Assembly: GCA_021847625.1 (NCBI GenBank)
Contig: JAJZQK010000234.1
Coordinates: 1 to 6,085 of the forward strand
Source: Chloroflexota bacterium
GTDB lineage: Bacteria; Chloroflexota; FW602-bin22; JAMCYS01
Length of the DNA stretch: 6,085 nucleotides
Direction of reading: 5' to 3'
The stretch's first letter is position 1. Every line of letters starts with the position of its first letter. Under the pieces are notes generated by a model. It saw nothing but the letters and a program-made list of their open reading frames with translations, was not told the origin of the DNA and did not search any database. Position numbers and translations under genes: made by a program. Below are positions 1 through 6,085 of the stretch, piece by piece.

Positions 1-777
1 ACGGGGTCGCGGGGAGGGGGCGTCTCCCTTCGCCCCATCGAATCCCTCCAGCCCGGCGATTGGGTACTGGCACACGACGGGCTGCCCCACCGAGTACTGA
101 GGACCATCGCACGCCCGTACGCCGGCCTGATGGTGGGTTTGCACCACGAGGGAGGCGCCGGCGAGCTATGGTTGACCGCCGACCACCGGGTGCTGGCACT
201 GCGACGACCGCGCAGCCTTGGCGGACAGGCTGATTGGTCGGGCTCGCCCCTGGCGCTCCGCGAACGTCGCCAGCAGCTGCGGCGCGAAGCCACCCCGCCC
301 GAGCGCCGGCTGTGGCAGGTCATCCGCCGTCGCGCGGCCGGCGCCAAGTTCCGCCGCCAGCATCCCCTCGGGCCATATGTGGCCGACTTCTACAGCAGGC
401 AGGCGGCGCTGGTGGTCGAGGTCGACGGTGAGGCCGCCCATGGTACCGAGGAGGCTTTGGCTCATGATCGTGCCCGCGACGAATACATGCGCGGCCTGGG
501 TCTGCGTGTGCTGCGGGTGCCGGCCCGTGAGGTCTTCGCCAATCTGGAGGGTGTCTGGGCGGCCATAAACGCGGCCTGCCAATCTCGCCTGACTTCAGAA
601 GCGACCGATTGGGTGGCCGCCGGTGACTTGCTGCCGGGAGACACGGTCTTTGTGGGACCAGAGCGCAGGGCGGTTCGCCTTGGTTCGGTCAGGCAAGAGC
701 AGACGGCCGAGACGGTGCTTGATCTTGAGGTCGACGGCGCGCATTCGTTCCTTACCGAGGTTTGCGCCGTACACAAC
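1..777 (+). other. Intein (Hint domain with embedded nuclease), N-terminus missing
   Basis: An intein is a self-splicing protein segment. The visible N-terminal half reads [20 protein letters not shown], typical of the stretch just after block A, then LTADHRVLA at 172-198, which carries the block B TxxH motif (Thr at 175-177, His at 184-186). The C-terminal half resumes with [16 protein letters not shown] (610-657), then block F ([16 protein letters not shown], 715-762) and block G. The penultimate His and terminal Asn are at 772-777, followed by Cys +1 at 778-780. This is the canonical arrangement for class 1 splicing. The nucleophile at intein position 1 should lie a few codons upstream of base 1 and cannot be checked. 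All other splicing residues that can be seen are present, so the intein itself looks active. Confidence 0.85.
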
Positions 778-1059
778 TGCGGCAGCGGCACCACCGCCTA
801 CGTGGCGAAGCAGTGGGGGAGGCGCTGGATCACTATCGACACCAGCCGCGTGGCCGTGGCTATCGCCCGCCTATCTCTGCAAGGGAGAGGGAACCCTTGC
901 GCTCCTACGGTTGGTTGGCATTCCTCTTGCCCCATCTCTCTACCGTATTCCCCGGGGCGCCGTTGCTCGCGGCTTGGCGGAAGGGACCATTCCCCGCCAA
1001 CGTTTGCCAACGCCATGGCGCCGCGATATGCTTCTTCCTCGACGGATAGTTACCAGTAA
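1..1059 (+). CDS. Intein-containing site-specific DNA methyltransferase, 3' part (5' end outside window)
   Basis: The frame is open from base 1 to the TAA at 1057-1059, so the gene enters from the left and its start is not in the window; the first ATG in frame (130) is internal. Translation gives, in order: the N-terminal Hint (protein-splicing) half, a DUF559 nuclease domain, the C-terminal Hint half ending AVHN, and a C-extein beginning [20 protein letters not shown]. That C-extein matches motif I (FxGxG, here CGSGTT) and the following helix-strand of beta-class N4-cytosine/N6-adenine DNA methyltransferases, which bind S-adenosylmethionine and methylate DNA. After splicing the host enzyme would modify DNA, perhaps in a restriction-modification system. 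Recognisable methyltransferase sequence ends near base 882. The last ~58 codons look like non-coding DNA read through, so the gene may be truncated and non-functional. A type III Mod-like or a solitary methylase are both possible. Confidence 0.75.
   Translation, partial: TGSRGGGVSLRPIESLQPGDWVLAHDGLPHRVLRTIARPYAGLMVGLHHEGGAGELWLTADHRVLALRRPRSLGGQADWSGSPLALRERRQQLRREATPPERRLWQVIRRRAAGAKFRRQHPLGPYVADFYSRQAALVVEVDGEAAHGTEEALAHDRARDEYMRGLGLRVLRVPAREVFANLEGVWAAINAACQSRLTSEATDWVAAGDLLPGDTVFVGPERRAVRLGSVRQEQTAETVLDLEVDGAHSFLTEVCAVHNCGSGTTAYVAKQWGRRWITIDTSRVAVAIARLSLQGRGNPCAPTVGWHSSCPISLPYSPGRRCSRLGGRDHSPPTFANAMAPRYASSSTDSYQ
256..567 (+). other. DUF559 / Vsr-like PD-(D/E)XK endonuclease domain inside the intein
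   Basis: About 104 residues match the DUF559 (very-short-patch-repair-like) pattern. They show [12 protein letters not shown], then [20 protein letters not shown], then [11 protein letters not shown], then [20 protein letters not shown] and a closing NLEGVWAAI. The expected active-site residues are present: Glu of PPERRLW, Asp of ADFY, Glu and Asp of VEVDG, and the downstream His. The usual GGQH is changed to GEAAH. The domain sits between intein blocks B and F, where homing endonucleases normally reside, so it is likely the homing nuclease that cuts an intein-free allele. Most bacterial inteins carry LAGLIDADG or HNH enzymes here. DNA cleavage and homing are inferred from family membership and position. 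Confidence 0.8.
778..882 (+). other. C-extein: methyltransferase SAM-binding motif I and following helix
   Basis: These 35 codons read [20 protein letters not shown] followed by [17 protein letters not shown] is the glycine-rich loop that contacts S-adenosylmethionine, and the Asp of ITIDTS corresponds to the acidic motif II residue that binds the ribose. The intein therefore sits inside the cofactor loop, directly before the Cys that supplies the +1 nucleophile. In beta-class enzymes motif I lies in the C-terminal half, so the DPPY catalytic motif is expected in the N-extein outside the window. Family members I recall continue past this point with ARxRL and further sequence. Here the similarity stops at about 880-885 and I see no continuation in either other + frame. 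Confidence 0.7.
974..1000 (+). repeat. Hairpin in the degenerate tail of the methyltransferase gene
   Basis: TTGGCGG at 974-980 pairs with CCGCCAA at 994-1000. Inside it, GGA (984-986) pairs with TCC (991-993) around a CCAT loop. No U-tract follows, so it is not a standard intrinsic terminator. It lies in sequence (883-1059) that resembles no protein family I know, which supports reading that stretch as spacer DNA. Confidence 0.35.
1004..1032 (+). promoter_or_regulatory. Candidate sigma-70-type promoter for the ABC cassette
   Basis: TTGCCA at 1004-1009 (5 of 6 to TTGACA) is separated by 17 bp from TATGCT at 1027-1032 (4 of 6 to TATAAT). Transcription would start near 1039, about 50 bp before the ATPase start codon. 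This is a pattern match only, in a GC-rich background. Confidence 0.35.
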
Positions 1060-1077
1060 CGGCGACCAATAACGGCG
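1052..1077 (+). repeat. 13-bp tandem duplication
   Basis: ACCAGTAACGGCG (1052-1064) is followed directly by ACCAATAACGGCG (1065-1077), with one mismatch. The copy contains the stop codon of the upstream gene and abuts the next ribosome binding site. It may be a slippage duplication. Confidence 0.6.
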
Positions 1078-1083
1078 GAGGAG
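1077..1083 (+). promoter_or_regulatory. Ribosome binding site of the ABC ATPase gene
   Basis: GGAGGAG ends 6 nt before the ATG at 1090. This is a near-ideal Shine-Dalgarno sequence and fixes the start. Confidence 0.7.
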
Positions 1084-1089
1084 CGTTCG

Positions 1090-1689
<600 letters not shown>

Positions 1690-1869
1690 TGGTGACGCAC
1701 GCCCCCGACATCGCCGGCCTACGCCGACCGTGTCGTCTTCCTGCGCGACGGGGCAGTCGTGGAGGAAATCGCCGTGGATAAGAAGCGCGCCGACAACGCG
1801 CTGTTGGTGGCCGACAAGATGGCCGCCCTGACCCAGGGAGAAGAGGAACACGCCTCCCCGGGTGGCTAG
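1690..1869 (+). pseudogene. Detached C-terminal part of the ABC ATPase
   Basis: From 1692 the third frame reads VTHAPDIA, the switch-histidine (H-loop) segment. From 1717 the original first frame resumes with AYADRVVFLRDGAVVEEIAV and runs to TAG at 1867-1869, ending GEEEHASPGG. Both are standard C-terminal sequence for this ATPase family. Two events explain the break: a tandem TGATG duplication (5 bp, about 1687-1691) and one extra G at about 1716. Together they add 6 bp and restore the frame. No ribosome binding site or start precedes this part, so it would not be made separately. Confidence 0.75.
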
Positions 1870-1908
1870 TCGCCGCCCGCCGGAGTGTTCCGGGAGAAAG
1901 GCATCGCG

Positions 1909-3810
1909 ATGAACCTCCAACTCACCCTCGCCGGCCGCTACCTTCGGGGACGCAAGCTGAGGACCATCCTCACCACGCTCGCCATCGTCTTCGGCGTGCT
2001 CGTGGTGTTCGGGATGAACATAATCATCCCCTCGATGCTCGCCTCCTTCCAGAGCAACGTGCTCGCCGCCGCCAACCAGGCGGACATCACCGTGACCCAG
2101 AAAGCCGGCGAGGCGTTCAACCGGTCGACGATCAACACGGTGCGGGCGGTGCCCGGCGTCAGCGCCGTCTCCGGGTCGCTGAGCCGCACGATCAACATCC
2201 CGGCGGGCTTCTTCGGGCGCACGGTCGAACTCAACGCGCTAAATCTGGTGGGCATCGACCCCCGGGCGGCCCAACAGCTGCGCGACTATCCGGTCAAGCA
2301 GGGCCGGTTCCTGCGGCAGGCGGACGACAAGGTGGCCGTGATCACCACCAGCCTGGCCGATCAGCTCTCGCTGGCGGTGGGGGATGACCTGCGGCTGCCC
2401 ACCACCGAAGGGGTGGCGAAGATGAAGATCGTCGGCCTGACGCCACCGCGCGCTTTGCCGGGCAACGAGGAGGTGCTGGTCACCCTCACGTCGGCACAGA
2501 AGCTGCTGGCGATGCCCGACCGCATAAACGTCCTCGAGGCGGACCTGGCCACCACCGACGAGTCGGCGCGCCAGACCATCGTCGACGAGGTCACCAACCG
2601 ACTCGGCCCGGACTATCGTCTGGGGGCGCTGGGGGGAGGCTCGGAGTACCTCGCCAGCATCCAGACCGGCGAGACGGTCTTCAGCCTGCTCGGCTTCCTG
2701 GCGTTGTTTATGGGCGGCTTCATCATCTTCAACACCTTCCGCACGGTCGTCGCCGAGCGGCGGCACGACATCGGCATGCTGCGGGCGCTGGGCGCCAGCC
2801 GCGGCACGATTGTCGGCGTCATGGTCGCGGAGGGGTTGCTCCAGGGCACCCTGGGCACGGGGGTCGGTCTGCTGCTCGGCTACCTGCTGGGCGCGGGCAT
2901 CCTCGCCGCGGCGGGCGCCGTGTGGTCGCAGTTCCTGCACACACAGCTGGGCGGGCCGATCGTGCAGCCCTCGCTAGTCGTCACCGCGGTCGTCCTCGGC
3001 GTTGGCGTCACCCTTCTCGCCAGCCTCCTGCCGGCGCTGAGCGCCAGCCGGGTTATGCCGCTGGAGGCGCTGCGCCCCTCCGTCGCGGCCGTGGAACGGC
3101 AGCGGTTCGGCAGGGGGCCCGTCGTCGGCGTCGTCCTCCTGATCACGGCCGCGCTGGCGCTCGTGAGCCGCAACGTGGGCCTGGTCGCCCTGGGCGGGCT
3201 TGCCTGCTTGGTGGGTCTCGTATTGGTAGCCCCCGCGCTGGTTCAGCCGCTGGCCCGCCTCCTGGGGGCGGTAGGCGCCGTGCTGGCGCCAGATGGCACG
3301 GCGGTGGTGGCACAGGGCAACCTTACCCGCCAGCCCTCCCGCGTGGCCATCACCTCCAGCACGACGATGATCGCCCTCGCCGTCATCGTGGCGACGGGCG
3401 GTCTGGTGGCCAGCCTTACCGGGAGTCTGTTCGACCTCAGTCGCAAGACGCTGGGCAGCGACTACATCCTGATGCCCCCCTCGCTGAGCCTGTGGGCGAC
3501 CGACGTCGGCGCGGACAGCAGCCTGGCCGACGAGCTGCGATCGGTGCGGGGCGTGGGCGTGGTCACGACGCTGCGCTTCGCCGCCTCGTCGATCGACGGG
3601 GTCGACGGCCGGGTGCCGACCGGCGGCGATACCTCGTTCTCGCTCCTCGGCATCGACCCCGTCACCTACCCGCAGATTTCGCATATAGACTTCAGCCAGG
3701 GCGACGCGCAGGGGGCGTACGTGGCCCTCGCCGAGGGAGAAGTTCCTCATAGCCTACGGCCACCGACGTTGAATGAAAACGGCCTCACGACGGCGTACCT
3801 CCCGTCGTAG
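1909..3810 (+). CDS. FtsX-family ABC transporter permease, truncated after the first FtsX repeat
   Basis: This is the membrane subunit partnering the ATPase just upstream (39-bp gap). I chose ATG 1909 because GGGAGAAAGG at 1892-1901 is correctly placed; a GTG at 1885 is in frame but overlaps that site. The 633 residues show a first membrane helix (about 18-44), a MacB-type extracytoplasmic domain (about 50-250), then an FtsX core. The core has helices at about 255-280, 300-337 and 354-380, and contains the family signature ERRHDIGMLRALGASRGTIV. Two more helices follow at about 403-442, another at about 477-505, and the beginning of a second extracytoplasmic domain. Related two-repeat permeases are usually around 800-850 residues and end with a second FtsX core of three helices. 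Here similarity stops at YVALAEGE (about residue 611), followed by 22 unrelated residues and TAG. The second core is absent in all three frames, so the protein is probably non-functional or altered. Confidence 0.85.
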   Translation: MNLQLTLAGRYLRGRKLRTILTTLAIVFGVLVVFGMNIIIPSMLASFQSNVLAAANQADITVTQKAGEAFNRSTINTVRAVPGVSAVSGSLSRTINIPAGFFGRTVELNALNLVGIDPRAAQQLRDYPVKQGRFLRQADDKVAVITTSLADQLSLAVGDDLRLPTTEGVAKMKIVGLTPPRALPGNEEVLVTLTSAQKLLAMPDRINVLEADLATTDESARQTIVDEVTNRLGPDYRLGALGGGSEYLASIQTGETVFSLLGFLALFMGGFIIFNTFRTVVAERRHDIGMLRALGASRGTIVGVMVAEGLLQGTLGTGVGLLLGYLLGAGILAAAGAVWSQFLHTQLGGPIVQPSLVVTAVVLGVGVTLLASLLPALSASRVMPLEALRPSVAAVERQRFGRGPVVGVVLLITAALALVSRNVGLVALGGLACLVGLVLVAPALVQPLARLLGAVGAVLAPDGTAVVAQGNLTRQPSRVAITSSTTMIALAVIVATGGLVASLTGSLFDLSRKTLGSDYILMPPSLSLWATDVGADSSLADELRSVRGVGVVTTLRFAASSIDGVDGRVPTGGDTSFSLLGIDPVTYPQISHIDFSQGDAQGAYVALAEGEVPHSLRPPTLNENGLTTAYLPS

Positions 3811-3815
3811 GGGCC
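3781..3815 (+). repeat. Hairpin overlapping the permease stop codon
   Basis: ACGACGG (3787-3793) pairs with CCGTCGT (3802-3808) around an 8-nt loop. An outer GGCC/GGCC pair (3781-3784 with 3812-3815) is separated by a small internal loop. The permease TAG lies at 3808-3810. No U-tract follows, so it is not a clear terminator. It looks like spacer or repeat DNA captured as the end of the truncated gene. Confidence 0.45.
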
Positions 3816-3844
3816 GGCGTCTCTGCCAACTACTCCAACGAATT

Positions 3845-3868
3845 CGCTCCCGCCTAGTGGTGGGAGCG
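3845..3868 (+). repeat. Hairpin with 7-bp stem
   Basis: CGCTCCC (3845-3851) pairs with GGGAGCG (3862-3868) around a 10-nt loop. There is no U-tract. Confidence 0.4.
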
Positions 3869-3897
3869 GCAGGAACGGCCGAACGGGCGAATCGGCT

Positions 3898-4002
3898 GTA
3901 GCGCGGGGGCTCGTCCCCCGCGGTCCGGTCGCCCTGACAGACGGACAAGGTGCCTCCGGGGGCATGGCAGGCTACGCCGCGAGGGATAAACCCCCGCGCT
4001 AC
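3898..4002. repeat. REPIN-like inverted pair of 26-bp GC-rich repeats
   Basis: The 26-bp unit at 3898-3923 begins GTAGCGCGGGGG. It recurs in inverse orientation at 3977-4002 with four mismatches, all within or just after the internal loop. Each copy is itself a dyad: the first has an 8-bp perfect stem, CGCGGGGG with CCCCCGCG, around CTCGT. The two copies flank 53 bp, giving a 105-bp element that could fold as one long hairpin or as two small ones. This is the layout of REP doublets (REPINs), which are mobilised in trans by RAYT transposases. No RAYT gene is in the window, so membership of such a family needs further copies elsewhere in the genome. Confidence 0.6.
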
Positions 4003-4089
4003 GTCCGGAAAGCTCCCTCTCAGACTCCTCGCCGCGCAATTAGTTGGAACATATGCACGGAGTCCGGCCTCTACGTATCTAGCAGGAGC

Positions 4090-4111
4090 GGCCATTTTCA
4101 GGGGAATGGCC
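4090..4111 (+). repeat. Hairpin with 7-bp stem
   Basis: GGCCATT (4090-4096) pairs with AATGGCC (4105-4111) around an 8-nt loop. It lies upstream of both candidate promoters, so it is not part of the regulator leader. Confidence 0.4.
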
Positions 4112-4130
4112 ATCCCTTCGCCTATGCCCT

Positions 4131-4149
4131 GAGTAGGTCCTGCCTACTC
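4131..4149 (+). repeat. Hairpin or inverted repeat with 7-bp arms
   Basis: GAGTAGG (4131-4137) and CCTACTC (4143-4149) flank a 5-nt TCCTG centre. It lies about 20 bp upstream of the candidate -35 at 4169, so it could be an operator or activator site as easily as an RNA hairpin. Confidence 0.4.
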
Positions 4150-4168
4150 TCGGTGGACGGTTTCAGAG

Positions 4169-4196
4169 TTGGTGACGGAGCGGTCCCTGGTACAAT
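4169..4196 (+). promoter_or_regulatory. Candidate upstream promoter
   Basis: TTGGTG (4169-4174, 3 of 6) is followed after 16 bp by TACAAT (4191-4196, 5 of 6). If used, it would give a leader of about 215 nt containing the competing hairpins at 4264-4306 before the regulator gene. The -35 match is weak. Confidence 0.3.
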
Positions 4197-4263
4197 ACCT
4201 GCTCTGCTATCGGTGCCGGCTGGAACATCGCCTACGCCCTGGCGGGAACGGGCTGAGAGATGC

Positions 4264-4306
4264 GCCCTCTTCGCGCGAGGGCACGGATGGTAACCATCCG
4301 TGCCCT
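4264..4306 (+). promoter_or_regulatory. Two mutually exclusive hairpins, including a 29-nt near-perfect palindrome
   Basis: AGGGCACGGATGGT (4278-4291) is the exact reverse complement of 4293-4306, with a single A between, giving 14-bp arms. GAGGGC at 4277-4282, the base of its 5' arm, can instead pair with GCCCTC at 4264-4269 around a 7-nt loop. The two folds exclude each other, the geometry seen in attenuators and RNA switches. No U-tract follows, so transcription termination is not supported. The palindrome could also be a binding site for a dimeric regulator. Confidence 0.45.
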
Positions 4307-4336
4307 GGGCTCCATCGATGGGCGAGCTAGCTGCGG

Positions 4337-4365
4337 TTGCGTTTTGGCAAATCATCGCCTATAAT
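4337..4365 (+). promoter_or_regulatory. Candidate sigma-70-type promoter of the response-regulator gene
   Basis: TTGCGT (4337-4342) is separated by 17 bp from a perfect TATAAT (4360-4365). Transcription would begin near 4372, leaving a leader of about 50 nt before the ATG at 4422. The -35 match is weak, but the -10 is exact and lies in a local AT-rich patch. Confidence 0.5.
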
Positions 4366-4421
4366 TTTCGACGTATTGAACCCAGAGAATCTCAACCATA
4401 CACGGGGGTCGCGCTCACCAT

Positions 4422-5807
<1,386 letters not shown>

Positions 5808-5831
5808 GCCGTCCTCACGACCGGCGTCCAC

Positions 5832-5862
5832 AAGGGCACAGCAGTGGCTGTGCCCTTTCTTT
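5832..5862 (+). terminator. Intrinsic terminator of the response-regulator gene
   Basis: A perfect 11-bp stem, AAGGGCACAGC (5832-5842) with GCTGTGCCCTT (5847-5857), encloses an AGTG tetraloop. It runs into TTTCTTT at 5856-5862. It lies 25 bp after the stop codon, so the regulator transcript should end here and the next gene is a separate unit. Confidence 0.88.
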
Positions 5863-5877
5863 GTCTGGCCACCTCCC

Positions 5878-5906
5878 TATACACGCCCTCCCCGGGGTGC
5901 TAGAAT
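5878..5906 (+). promoter_or_regulatory. Extended -10 promoter of the MFS transporter gene
   Basis: TATACA (5878-5883, 4 of 6) is separated by 17 bp from TAGAAT (5901-5906, 5 of 6), which is preceded by TGC, an extended -10 element. The spacer holds a CCCCGGGG palindrome (5890-5897) that could be a repressor site. Transcription would start near 5913, almost at the ribosome binding site, so the leader is very short. Confidence 0.55.
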
Positions 5907-5915
5907 GGGCATACC

Positions 5916-5922
5916 AAGGAGG
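5916..5922 (+). promoter_or_regulatory. Ribosome binding site deciding the GTG start at 5930
   Basis: AAGGAGG ends 7 nt before GTG 5930. No other in-frame start has a comparable site. Confidence 0.75.
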
Positions 5923-5929
5923 TAAGGGC

Positions 5930-6085
5930 GTGGCCACAGAGTCCCCTATTTCCGTGGCGGAGGGCGCGAACAAGCGCCTCGGGGCTGGGAAGCAAGGTAA
6001 GATCTTTTACGGTTGGTGGATCGTCGCCGCCGGCACGTTCGTTATCGCCATTAACTCCTCGGTCTACTACTACGGCATGGCCGTT
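5930..6085 (+). CDS. MFS transporter, N-terminal 52 codons (runs off the window)
   Basis: From GTG 5930 the frame stays open to the window edge. After a hydrophilic head of about 24 residues it reads KIFYGWWIVAAGTFVIAINS and then SVYYYGMAV. FYGWWIVAA at the start of the first membrane helix is a hallmark of a large group of bacterial major facilitator superfamily permeases (monocarboxylate or oxalate-formate antiporter-like). These are about 400-450 residues with twelve helices and move small metabolites across the cytoplasmic membrane. The substrate cannot be read from this fragment. The gene has its own promoter and ribosome binding site after a strong terminator, so it is probably not cotranscribed with the regulator. 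Confidence 0.72.
   Translation, partial: MATESPISVAEGANKRLGAGKQGKIFYGWWIVAAGTFVIAINSSVYYYGMAV

Larger units (their letters stand above)
3811..4421. other. Repeat- and hairpin-rich spacer with no convincing gene
   Basis: Short open frames exist here on both strands, but none resembles a known protein or has a credible ribosome binding site. The region instead holds dyad-symmetric elements at 3845-3868, 3898-4002, 4090-4111, 4131-4149 and 4264-4306, and two candidate promoters at 4169-4196 and 4337-4365. It separates the damaged ABC cassette from the regulator. I found no tRNA and no riboswitch that I could match to a known consensus. Confidence 0.6.

Noticed and set aside
1885..1908. Upstream GTG start for the permease
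   Set aside because: It overlaps the GGGAGAAAGG ribosome binding site of the ATG at 1909, and the added residues are not typical of the family N-terminus.
2239..2940. Minus-strand open frame of 233 codons inside the permease
   Set aside because: It lies antisense to the permease, and its translation has the charged, His/Arg/Gln-rich low-complexity look of an antisense frame. No family is recognisable.
3898..4002. CRISPR array
   Set aside because: Only two copies, in inverted orientation, with no regular direct repeats or spacers.
4200..4310. TPP riboswitch or T-box leader (GGCTGAGAG at 4251-4259 and TGGTAACC at 4288-4295 recall their conserved boxes)
   Set aside because: The rest of the TPP consensus (the CCTGATC...ACCAGCG half) is missing. 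The TGGTAACC lies inside a perfect palindrome instead of a T-box bulge followed by CGCG. A NtrC-type regulator is also not a usual target of either. An Infernal scan with the Rfam TPP and T-box models would settle it.
4344..4360. Sigma-54 promoter (TTGGCA...GCC) before the regulator
   Set aside because: The GG and GC are separated by 9 bp, not the required 10. The same bases are better explained by the TTGCGT-17-TATAAT promoter.
4118..4365. Three copies of TCGCCTA (4118, 4228, 4355), the first two extending to 14 bp with one mismatch
   Set aside because: Unequal spacing (110 and 127 bp) and different flanks suggest coincidence. Not strong enough to call binding sites.

Overview
The window is a high-GC bacterial stretch (roughly 60-65% G+C by eye) with every gene on the + strand. 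Gene style suggests a Chloroflexota-like or other environmental high-GC bacterium: a two-repeat FtsX permease, an MFS protein starting FYGWWIVAAG, an NtrC-type regulator, and GC-rich dyad repeats between genes. No rRNA or other taxonomic marker is present, so this is only a guess.

Region 1 (1-1059) is the 3' part of an intein-containing gene. The window opens inside the N-terminal splicing (Hint) domain of an intein. That domain is interrupted by a DUF559/Vsr-like PD-(D/E)XK nuclease domain and is followed by the C-terminal splicing motifs ending in AVHN. The C-extein starts Cys-Gly-Ser-Gly-Thr-Thr, the SAM-binding motif I of an N4/N6 DNA methyltransferase. The recognisable methyltransferase sequence stops after about 35 residues and runs into an unrelated tail.

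Region 2 (1090-3810) is an ABC export or lipoprotein-transport type cassette of the LolCDE/MacB/FtsX class. It holds an ATPase and a permease, and both look damaged. The ATPase is broken by a 5-bp duplication and a compensating 1-bp insertion around its switch-histidine loop. The permease loses its second FtsX core domain.

Region 3 (3811-4421) is about 610 bp without a convincing gene. It is rich in hairpins: an inverted pair of 26-bp GC-rich repeats resembling a REPIN, several 7-bp-stem dyads, and a near-perfect 29-nt palindrome that overlaps a competing hairpin. Two candidate sigma-70-type promoters lie here, the second just before the regulator gene.

Region 4 (4422-6085) holds an intact sigma-54-dependent response regulator (receiver, AAA+, Fis HTH), a strong intrinsic terminator, a fresh promoter and ribosome binding site, and the first 52 codons of an MFS transporter that runs off the window. 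No histidine kinase is visible. The regulator and the transporter are separate transcription units, so a regulatory link between them is only conjecture.

The most notable item is the DUF559-type intein at the catalytic SAM-binding loop of a DNA methyltransferase. The other feature worth noting is a run of three consecutive damaged genes beside a repeat-rich spacer.
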